Shown here: positions 25,361 to 31,645 of the stretch, in pieces | Position numbering within the stretch: the first letter of the stretch is position 1 | How the letters are laid out: every line of letters starts with the position of its first letter | Origin: Planctomycetaceae bacterium | GTDB taxonomy: Bacteria; Planctomycetota; Planctomycetia; Pirellulales; Pirellulaceae | Direction of reading: 5' to 3' | Assembly: GCA_005798335.1 (NCBI GenBank) | Contig: SYJV01000220.1 | Span: 1 to 32,443 of the forward strand | Length of the DNA: 32,443 nt | The notes under the pieces: model-generated | What the model was told of the DNA's origin: nothing | Databases searched by the model: none | What the model saw: only the letters and a program-made list of their open reading frames with translations | Position numbers and translations under genes: made by a program

Positions 25361-25412
25361 TCAAAGACGGTGTTGCCCCGCAATGCCGCGAAATGTTCAG
25401 GGCCATTGCCGT

Positions 25413-25554
25413 CTTTTACATGCAATACCGTTCAACGAACGTGGGATAAGCTTCCAGCTTGTCAACCTGTAGCGGAGTTTCGCCATTGCTTGCACAAGAT
25501 ATTGACAAGCTGGAAGCTTATCCCACGTTCGTTGAACGGTATTGCGTTTACATG
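25413..25554. mobile_element. Repeat family A, copy 2, with 10-bp near-perfect target duplication
   Basis: The element proper is 25423-25544: 43-bp perfect inverted repeats at 25423-25465 and 25502-25544 with a 36-base loop. CTTTTACATG (25413-25422) and CGTTTACATG (25545-25554) flank it, nine of ten identical and of the same length as at copy 1. It adjoins an SGNH-hydrolase gene fragment. Its sequence appears identical to copy 3 over all 122 bases. Confidence 0.8.
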
Positions 25555-25695
25555 GACATCGGGCAAGAGTTCCTAGCCGCCGATGGCCGCATTCCCCGCG
25601 AGATCATGATCGATGCCCCGCATCCCTCAACTAAAGGCTACGAGATCTGGGCCAAATCCGTGAAGGCCAAATTAACAGAACTGCGCGGGAATTAG
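25546..25695 (+). pseudogene. C-terminal fragment of an SGNH/GDSL hydrolase
   Basis: Right after the family A element the plus strand reads VYMDIGQEFLAADGRIPREI, then IDAPHPSTKGYEIWAKSV and a short tail before TAG. This matches the C-terminus of GDSL-type (PAF-acetylhydrolase beta-like) hydrolases, including the block V Asp-x-x-His (DAPH). The remaining four-fifths of the gene, including the Ser block, is absent upstream. The sequence to the left of the element does not read as SGNH protein, so the gene was already decayed or the locus rearranged after insertion. Confidence 0.75.
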
Positions 25696-25874
25696 GCTAC
25701 GTGTACCGTTATTGGAATAGTCGCGAAAGCGACGGCAGCCTTGTGCAGATTGTGTGAGCCACCAGCATGCAATCGACGACAATCAACATCTGGTCATGTT
25801 TCACAAACTAGATTTCTAACTACATAGAACCGCAGGCTAACGCCATTTCGGCTGACAAATGTGCCGCGGTCCAA
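25696..25874. other. Short intergenic stretch, nothing recognised
   Basis: There are about 180 bp between the SGNH fragment and the family B repeat. No open frame, hairpin or promoter is convincing. Confidence 0.3.
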
Positions 25875-26030
25875 TTAGGCGAGCGGCAGATGAGAATTTA
25901 CCAATACAAGTCCGAAGCGCAAGCGAGTGAGAGCCTGGATTGACGTGTGCTCTTTTAACACGTGCTGGTTTGACACACTCGCTTGCGCTTCGGGCTTGTA
26001 TTGGTAAATTTCCATCTGCCGCTCGCCTTA
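25875..26030. repeat. Repeat family B, copy 1: 150-bp hairpin repeat touching the hydrolase stop codon
   Basis: Arms of 52 bases (25878-25929 and 25976-26027) match with a few mismatches. They start GGCGAGCGGCAG and contain CCAATACAAG and GAAGCGCAAGCGAGTG. The 46-base centre holds a smaller hairpin (ACGTGT...ACACGT). TTA is present immediately outside both ends (25875-25877 and 26028-26030). The right TTA is the TAA stop of the minus-strand hydrolase gene. The hairpin follows the stop directly and could act as a transcript-stabilising or terminating structure. Confidence 0.75.
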
Positions 26031-27392
26031 GCGAAGTACCTTGGTCATGAAGTCTATTGTTTCACGGAAATCGAAATAATTAGTGTGATGGACGCGGTCG
26101 TTGACGCCAAAGTTATATTGGTGCGACTTGGCAATGGTGATATTCTTGCCGCCCAGGTCGAGCATGGATGAGGTATCGACGACCAGATCGTGAGGACCGG
26201 GAAATATCTTGCCGGTCACCAGGGATTTAGCGCGCGTGGATGCCTCAGTAAAATACTTCCAGAACTCCCAGCCAACATCCTTGGGGCGAAAACTGGAGGT
26301 GACGAAATAATAGTTTTCGACCAGCGGCTGGCGATTGCGCAATTCGACCAGTTCGTAGTTGTTCAGCACTCGCGATTGTGCGTCCAGACCCGGGATCAAG
26401 GCAATGACCGCGTCAGCGATCGGAGTTTTTGATACCAGCGAAGTAGCTGAACACACCAAGGACATGATGAATTGAGCCACCGACAGATATGGAATGAACA
26501 TCGATGCCACATCCAAACCCTGGTCGACTACATGGCCGATGTTCGTAAAGTAATCGATGGCTTCGCGGACTCGATTTGGGGCCGCCAGGCTGGTTCCCGA
26601 CATTGGCGAACCCACGTAGATCACTTTGCCTCGCCGCTCGGGATGTCGGCAAGCCACTTCGTTCCACCAGCGAGAAACCAGACCACCACGACTGTGGCAA
26701 ACGATGTCGAATTGCTGGGCATCCGGTAACAACGATTCCAATTGCAGCGCATTAATCAATGGGCTGCGAGCCAGAGTTGCGTGATTGAAACACAGCACGG
26801 CATCGTAATGGTTGTTGGCCCAGTCAAGAAATGACTCGTTGGCGCCGGGAACTTTCTTGGCCAGCGAGCGAACACAATTCTGGCAATTGCTGAACGTGCC
26901 GTGAATGATCAACAAGACGCGATTCCAACTTACGCGATCTCTGGGGAGCGCCACCAATTGTCCTTGCTGGCACAACCACAAACCTTGCTTGGGAGTCAGT
27001 TTCTCGTCGAACCAGGACAAGTAGCGATAGACATCAGAAAGCCCGACAGTGTCAAACGTATATTGGTCGACGATCATTTGGCCATCGACTGCAGGGCCGC
27101 GACGAGTTGCTCGGCGGCCTCCCTGACGCATGGTTGCGGCCACGCTGCCTGGATGCCAGCGCAGGATTCCTTGCGAATCGACGGTCAGCGTCATGATCGA
27201 TTCACCTTCGTCGGCCCGCGAACGACGATTCTTACGCAGCGTCGCTGTCGATCTTCTATGCCGGCCGCTGAACGTGGCGCCAGTAACTTCCGACGTAACA
27301 CCCGCTAGTTCGCCCGAACTGCGCAAGCGACTGCGCAATGCATCCAGTTGCTCGATCGAGAATGTCGGAGCCGCTTTGGGTTGGTTCGCCAT
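26028..27392 (-). CDS. Lipase-like alpha/beta-hydrolase, partner of the CHAT/transglutaminase protein
   Basis: Starting at ATG 27392, which overlaps the upstream stop as TAATG, the product is 454 residues. Residues 1-95 are hydrophilic and Arg-rich (GRHRRSTATLRKNRRSR at about 43-59) with no known domain. The hydrolase spans about 155-454. LLIIHGTFSNCQNC at about 160-173 is the oxyanion strand. FDIVCHSRGGLVSRWW carries the nucleophile Ser234 (G/H-x-S-x-G). VGSPMSGTSLA follows. GPHDLVVDTSS offers the acid (about 402-406) and DRVHHTNYF the His (435 or 436). This resembles PGAP1/lipase-type serine hydrolases. A hydrophobic block at about 298-338 could touch membranes. No signal peptide is present, so it acts in the cytoplasm, perhaps on lipid. 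Being coupled to the gene above, it is probably its effector or target. Confidence 0.85.
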   Translation of the reverse strand: MANQPKAAPTFSIEQLDALRSRLRSSGELAGVTSEVTGATFSGRHRRSTATLRKNRRSRADEGESIMTLTVDSQGILRWHPGSVAATMRQGGRRATRRGPAVDGQMIVDQYTFDTVGLSDVYRYLSWFDEKLTPKQGLWLCQQGQLVALPRDRVSWNRVLLIIHGTFSNCQNCVRSLAKKVPGANESFLDWANNHYDAVLCFNHATLARSPLINALQLESLLPDAQQFDIVCHSRGGLVSRWWNEVACRHPERRGKVIYVGSPMSGTSLAAPNRVREAIDYFTNIGHVVDQGLDVASMFIPYLSVAQFIMSLVCSATSLVSKTPIADAVIALIPGLDAQSRVLNNYELVELRNRQPLVENYYFVTSSFRPKDVGWEFWKYFTEASTRAKSLVTGKIFPGPHDLVVDTSSMLDLGGKNITIAKSHQYNFGVNDRVHHTNYFDFRETIDFMTKVLR

Positions 27393-29644
27393 TAGTTCAT
27401 CTCCGGGAGGGGCAGGACATTTTTCCGTCGAGCCTTGATCACATCGATCATGCATTCGAATTCGCGACGGTCGATCAAGTTTTCGCCGCCGGCTTCGATG
27501 GCTTCATCCAACTTGCGCTCGCTGGTCAGCCAAACCGATTCGATAGGGACGAGGTGTCCGCGCTGAATAGCATCCAGCATGTGGTCAAAGCCGCTCTTAT
27601 TTAACATCCACTGATGTTTCTGATCTTGCGCGTCCATGCGGCCGCGTTTCGCGGCAACTGTACCGCCACCGACGGACTCCTGGACCGCTGAATCCCATCC
27701 ACCCCAAAACTGTTGGTGCGCGATGTCGCTCTGCCAATATCCTGGGAACGCGTGTCCTTTCAACAGAAACACGACCGGATAAATATCGATTTCTTCCAGG
27801 CACGCGGCCAGCAATACCGTGAGATCCAGGCAAGTCCCAGTGCGGCTGTCGAGGATCTCACTGGGCGAACGAATGCGTTGAGCGCCAGTCGAATATGTTG
27901 GCGGCGGGTTGGTATAAACCAACGCATGATCGTAGGCTAAGGCATCCCAGATCGCTTCGACCTGGTGAGTCACCGCCGACCAAGTATCTTCGTTTGCTGC
28001 ATCGACCTGTTGATAGCCATCAAATCCAGATGTGTGATCGGAGGTCAATCGCTTGAGCCACAGTTTGGCTCGATCTTTGATTTTTGTTACCGCCAGATCG
28101 CGAGGCTGGACGAACGACGGTAACCAATGGCGTTCGTCGTCGGTATCGCTCCACTCGTTGATGGGCAGAATTCTCAGTGGGTAATTCTGATCCAAGATAA
28201 TCTTGCCTTGACAATCGATGGCGATCTTCAAGGATGTATAGACCGCTTCTCTAAATCGTCTCAACTGGGCACTGATCAACGATAGTGGAAGTTCGGTGCG
28301 CAGATCGAGTCCGGCACCGGTCATCGTGAACTTTTTGGATTGTTCGAGATTGAGATCTCCCAGGCTGAGGACCAGGCGTACCTGCAAGCCTTCCAGCCGC
28401 TTATTGGTGCGATTATGCAAATAGAACTGATGAAACAAACTGCGTCCATTATGCAATAGCGCGTAATTCACTTCTTTGCGAGGCTCAATCTTCACGGAAA
28501 GATGCTGCTCCCAGTCAATACAGTTGTCATCGACTGGCCGAAACGATTCCAACGCAACACTAGGCGACGTTGAGACTTCGAGCGGCGAGTCTGTTTTGGG
28601 TTTGCGCGAAGCCTTCGTTGGCAGTAAAGACCGGAGGCTCCACAGCACGATCCCAGCGCCGGCCATCGAAGTGCCTCCGCGCATGATGTTGGTCAGTGCA
28701 TCGCAGAAAGCATGAGGGCTGTCTTGCGACCTCTTCTGCGCCCACTTCGAATAGAATTCGGCGAAGAAAATCTCCGAGAGAGCATCGTCGATAGTATCCT
28801 GAAAGGCAACGACGCTTTCCGCGCCCGCTGCCAACAGCAACGGCGCGATTCGAGGTGCGGAATGAAATAGGTTCAGACCAACCAAGGTTGGCTGGGCAGA
28901 GCCCACCGCCATGGCCAATTCGGTTGCGGGGACTTGTACCGCCCGCATTGTCCGAGGAGACCGCAAGTACATGCCGTCATTAAAACGACCGTCTTCCTCA
29001 CCCAGCAAATCGGAGCCTTGATGGTTGTCTAAACCGGTAATGTGTACGATTAACGGTTTCGCCTTGAGCAAGCGGCGCTTGATATCCTCCAGAGTTGGAT
29101 TGAAGAGTTCAAACTTGGCCCCTTTCCACTGGCTGTCTACCAGACTCTGAGACACAAGACTCCGTTCGCGCGCGAAGGTAAATTCACTGCCCAGATTGCC
29201 CGGTGCCGATTCGATATATGCTAGCGATCGACTCCAATCGTGCTGAGTACTCGCGGAGCGACTTTTTATGCGCAATCGCCGCACCACGACTGGGTTTGGA
29301 GCGCCCGGAGATCGCGGGAAAGCGCGGGCGAGCACGAATTCCCACGGCAGGATTCGCGATTCCCAGTTCACCGATTCGTCGCGAAAAGCCACGTCAACTT
29401 CGATCAGCCGCGCATCGCGAAACGGCTTCAGTTCCTCGTCGGTAAATCCAAGCTGCCTGACATTAGAGCGCAGGCGTTCACTCATCTTCGCCGCGTCCGC
29501 TTGCGACCAGTGACTCCGATTACGAATTAGATAAGACCAACGGACGGCAAATTCTTGGAGCAAGGCTCCCGAATAGACCTTGATCTCGCCACCCTGCTCG
29601 GAACGTATCGTCGCTCCCACAGTTCGAACCGTGGATTTGGCCAT
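27392..29644 (-). CDS. CHAT-fold (inactive-looking) plus transglutaminase-like domain protein
   Basis: ATG 29644 is chosen for the GAGGA about five bases upstream. An in-frame ATG at 29764 adds 40 residues but has no spaced RBS. The protein is 750 residues. Residues about 1-335 follow the CHAT (caspase-like) pattern: ILPWEF, PLIVHITGLDNHQG, PTLVGLNLFHSAP, LLLAAGAESVVAFQD and FFAEFYSKWA. In active CHAT proteases the second motif has GHG and the third NACxS. Here these read GLD and NLFHS, so His and Cys are both missing. Residues about 370-540 form a beta-rich middle region. Residues about 560-750 form a transglutaminase-like domain with Cys605 (RTGTCLDLTVLLAACLE), His631 (LKGHAFPGYW) and Glu702 (LVPIESVWLT), all intact. 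It is probably a cysteine protease or acyltransferase regulated by the CHAT-like region. Confidence 0.82.
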   Translation of the reverse strand: MAKSTVRTVGATIRSEQGGEIKVYSGALLQEFAVRWSYLIRNRSHWSQADAAKMSERLRSNVRQLGFTDEELKPFRDARLIEVDVAFRDESVNWESRILPWEFVLARAFPRSPGAPNPVVVRRLRIKSRSASTQHDWSRSLAYIESAPGNLGSEFTFARERSLVSQSLVDSQWKGAKFELFNPTLEDIKRRLLKAKPLIVHITGLDNHQGSDLLGEEDGRFNDGMYLRSPRTMRAVQVPATELAMAVGSAQPTLVGLNLFHSAPRIAPLLLAAGAESVVAFQDTIDDALSEIFFAEFYSKWAQKRSQDSPHAFCDALTNIMRGGTSMAGAGIVLWSLRSLLPTKASRKPKTDSPLEVSTSPSVALESFRPVDDNCIDWEQHLSVKIEPRKEVNYALLHNGRSLFHQFYLHNRTNKRLEGLQVRLVLSLGDLNLEQSKKFTMTGAGLDLRTELPLSLISAQLRRFREAVYTSLKIAIDCQGKIILDQNYPLRILPINEWSDTDDERHWLPSFVQPRDLAVTKIKDRAKLWLKRLTSDHTSGFDGYQQVDAANEDTWSAVTHQVEAIWDALAYDHALVYTNPPPTYSTGAQRIRSPSEILDSRTGTCLDLTVLLAACLEEIDIYPVVFLLKGHAFPGYWQSDIAHQQFWGGWDSAVQESVGGGTVAAKRGRMDAQDQKHQWMLNKSGFDHMLDAIQRGHLVPIESVWLTSERKLDEAIEAGGENLIDRREFECMIDVIKARRKNVLPLPEMN

Positions 29645-29886
29645 AATGTTCCTCACTGCCCTCGGCGGATTCTTGCTCGGAAAATCGTCCAGCAGATTTT
29701 CGAGGGCTTGCGTATGACATTGGTACTTTAATGGCGGCCAATTCCATTTATCGCCAGACGACATCCCTTGTCAAAATCCGTTTGTCCGTGATGGATTCGG
29801 ATTAGCGGAGCGCCGGTTATCATTCGAAATTCGTGTCCCACAGACCAGCAGCATGAGTCAAAGCTGGAAAGCGGACAAGAATGATT

Positions 29887-30396
29887 CTATACCAAGTCCT
29901 GTTTTCGGCGCATCCGCGATGACTGGCGATTACAGGCATCGCAGACACCTTGGATGATAAAACGGTGGCTGCGTACTCGAAATCGATGCTGTTTGGCCAC
30001 TTCATCGCGGAGTTGTATCAATTGTTCGCTTTGAAACTCGAGCAGAGCGTGGCATTTGACGCAATAGAAATGATCGTGCTCGGGATATCCATAATCGTGC
30101 TCGTAAACACTGCGCCCGTTCAATTCAAAGCTGCGCAGAAGTCCTGCGTCAACAAATTCTTTCAGCGTACGATAGACAGTTGGGCGACTGACGTAGTTCG
30201 CGTGCCCCTTGCGAGGTAATTGGTCAATTAATTGGTCTGCATCGAAGTGCTCGTGTCGGCTGAATACCTGCTCGACTAAGAATCGACGCTGGTCAGTGAT
30301 GCGCAGCTTGCGACTCTGCAAGTACTCTTCAAAGCGCTCGATTGGCGACTGCGAGACGGTTACCGCATCAAGTTGCGATTGAGTTCCTTCGGTCAC
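29887..30396 (-). CDS. Fur-family metal-dependent repressor
   Basis: The 169-residue product starts from GTG 30396. There is no in-frame ATG near. The N-terminal extension is slightly long. The winged helix spans about 22-95 (LRITDQRRFLVEQVF, and recognition region SRPTVYRTLKEFVDAGLL). The metal-binding C-terminal half contains EHDHFYCVKC (His107, Asp108, His109, Cys112, Cys115) and VCDACN (Cys152, Cys155), the structural zinc site with two CxxC pairs. The protein could be Fur, PerR or Zur. HDHFYCxxC and the overall pattern fit Fur slightly best, but the metal is not decidable. No target promoter with an obvious Fur box was found in the window. Confidence 0.87.
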   Translation of the reverse strand: MTEGTQSQLDAVTVSQSPIERFEEYLQSRKLRITDQRRFLVEQVFSRHEHFDADQLIDQLPRKGHANYVSRPTVYRTLKEFVDAGLLRSFELNGRSVYEHDYGYPEHDHFYCVKCHALLEFQSEQLIQLRDEVAKQHRFRVRSHRFIIQGVCDACNRQSSRMRRKQDLV

Positions 30397-30444
30397 GACA
30401 TGTGCTTTGGTCGATTGACGGCGTGAAAAATATTTGTGAACGGA

Positions 30445-30507
30445 CCAATGCTTGCCGAGGAAATTGACAAGCTGGACGCGCTGGAAGCTTATCCCACCTG
30501 CATTGAA
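30445..30507 (+). repeat. Decayed partial copy of repeat family A
   Basis: CCAATGCTTGCCGAGGAAA resembles the A loop. TTGACAAGCTGG, an insertion ACGCGCTGG, then AAGCTTATCCCAC follows the right arm, ending in a diverged TTGAA. The left arm is absent. The internal insertion is a near-duplication of CTGG. This is an older, degenerating copy. Confidence 0.65.
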
Positions 30508-30623
30508 TCCAATTGTGGCTCAAGCCAATGAGTTAGCCTTGGTAATAGCAGGCAAGCATACCACATGTGCACGCACCTGAAAGGGCCACGGGAGTAATGT
30601 CGCGCGCCGTCAAGCTTGCAGAT

Positions 30624-30779
30624 TTAGGCGCAATACCGTTCAACGAACGTGGGATAAGCTTCCAGCTTGTCAACCTGTAGCGGAGTTTCGCCATTGCTTG
30701 CACAAGATATTGACAAGCTGGAAGCTTATCCCACGTTCGTTGAACGGTATTGGCGAATTTCCAACTGCCGCTCGCCTTA
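30624..30779. repeat. Chimeric repeat: family A copy 3 inside family B ends
   Basis: The left end TTAGGCG (30624-30630) and right end GCGAATTTCCAACTGCC...CTCGCC-TTA (30753-30779) are family B outer sequences. Between them is a full 122-bp family A element (30631-30752; arms 30631-30673 and 30710-30752). B's own stem is missing except for its outer ends. Junctions fall at CAATAC/GTATTG, a hexamer pair that A and B share. No 10-bp duplication flanks this A copy. Confidence 0.75.
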
Positions 30780-30860
30780 CTATCGCAGATATTCAGTATT
30801 GCCGCCGCAGACCTACAGAATTGACACCGTGGGCATGCGGAACGCTAGTCCATTGCTCAA

Positions 30861-31154
30861 TCAGGCGAATGCATCCAACACTTTGTCCAGCGCCGCCGAC
30901 AGTTTTTCGGGGGATTCATAGTTTCCAGCAGCAATGGATTGCCGGATGGCGTCGACTCGTTCCCAGCGAATTCCACCAAACTGGAGCACAGTCGCTGATT
31001 CCTGCCCAATGGCTTGGGCTTCGGCGGAAAGGTCCAGTTGGTCTGCGGATTGTGCCCCAACAGGCGCTGCCGATTGGCTGGCTGCAGGACCTGTGCGCTG
31101 CAAAGCACCAACGGACTGAACGGAACCAAATTGTTGCAAACCATTAATTTGCAT
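30861..31154 (-). CDS. FlgM-like anti-sigma-28 factor
   Basis: The 97-residue product starts at ATG 31154 with GGGGAGA about ten bases upstream. The first 40 residues are Gln/Ala/Ser-rich and disordered, as in FlgM. The C-terminal helical part reads DQLDLSAEAQAIG, then RVDAIRQSIAAGNYESPEKL and SAALDKVLDAF, matching the FlgM pattern (DxVxLSxxA...RVxxIRxxIAxGxY). FlgM binds sigma-28 (FliA) and holds back late flagellar genes until it is exported. The product may act on a different sigma factor. No flagellar structural genes lie in the window. Confidence 0.75.
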   Translation of the reverse strand: MQINGLQQFGSVQSVGALQRTGPAASQSAAPVGAQSADQLDLSAEAQAIGQESATVLQFGGIRWERVDAIRQSIAAGNYESPEKLSAALDKVLDAFA

Positions 31155-31645
31155 GAACTTACGTCTCCCCTGCGATCTATTTCAATGTTAGTGGACAGGC
31201 TTTCAGGGTGCTATACTACACGCCAGAAAAGGTAGATAGGCGTCGCATTCCTTGTCGGAAACAGGCGCTGTCCATAACCGCTGAGGGTGACTTCGCGAAC
31301 GCTACTAGCAGCGTAGATGGATATCGTCGGTCGCCTCGTGGGTTGTGAAAGCATCCTGCAAAATTCCGCCATTAGGGACAGTACCAAGGGTAACATGCTG
31401 GGTATCTTTAGTGACTGCCCCGAACTTCCCGTGCGAAGACTCCTTTCGCTATGGACTCCTACTCGACAAACTGTCACCATTCGATTTCCTGCAATCGCGC
31501 CTTTACGCGAGCCTCCAAATCCATGGAATTCGCTGGGAGCAGATAAGAGGAAGCGTTTGTCGGACCGGGCAAGTATATCGAGTCGCGATCCACAAGACCA
31601 TCCCAAAGTTTCATGCTAGCACTTCCCACAACCCAATAGCCGCCG
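31155..31645. other. Intergenic region, no gene recognised
   Basis: Almost 500 bp between the FlgM-like gene (minus) and the glycosyltransferase (plus) must hold both promoters. TATACT at about 31211 is a -10-like hexamer on the plus strand, but with no -35 at the right distance. Overlapping frames at 31211-31606 (minus) and 31317-31665 (plus) have Arg/Ser-rich, low-constraint composition and no RBS. I see nothing else. Confidence 0.4.

Larger units (their letters stand above)
30397..30860. other. Repeat-rich intergenic region between fur and the FlgM-like gene
   Basis: It holds, left to right, the fur upstream region (AAATATTT at about 30429-30436), a decayed half of repeat family A (30464-30507), a unique stretch, and a chimeric A-in-B repeat (30624-30779). 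No gene was found. Open frames that run through the hairpin are products of the repeat. Confidence 0.5.

Noticed and set aside
25312..25422. Minus-strand frame GNTVFEVFVHSLPIQTPIEL as a separate protein tail
   Set aside because: It reads the same bases as the glyoxalase-like AFVADPDADRIEL frame one base apart. The latter fits a known family end better.
25459..25695. Open frame beginning STCSGVSPLLAQDIDKLEAY, also seen at 30667-30921
   Set aside because: The shared N-terminal part is translation of the family A hairpin itself. In one case it runs into the SGNH fragment. It is not a gene of its own.
25875..26030. CRISPR or attachment-site interpretation of the repeats
   Set aside because: There are no regularly spaced direct repeats with unique spacers and no cas or integrase gene. 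The repeats are dispersed hairpins.
29600..29640. CAGTTCGAACCG resembling a tRNA T-loop
   Set aside because: It is inside the CHAT-protein coding sequence and no acceptor or anticodon arm can be built around it.
30621..30762. Target duplication around family A copy 3
   Set aside because: The 10 bases on each side (GATTTAGGCG and GCGAATTTCC) do not match. The flanks are family B ends instead.
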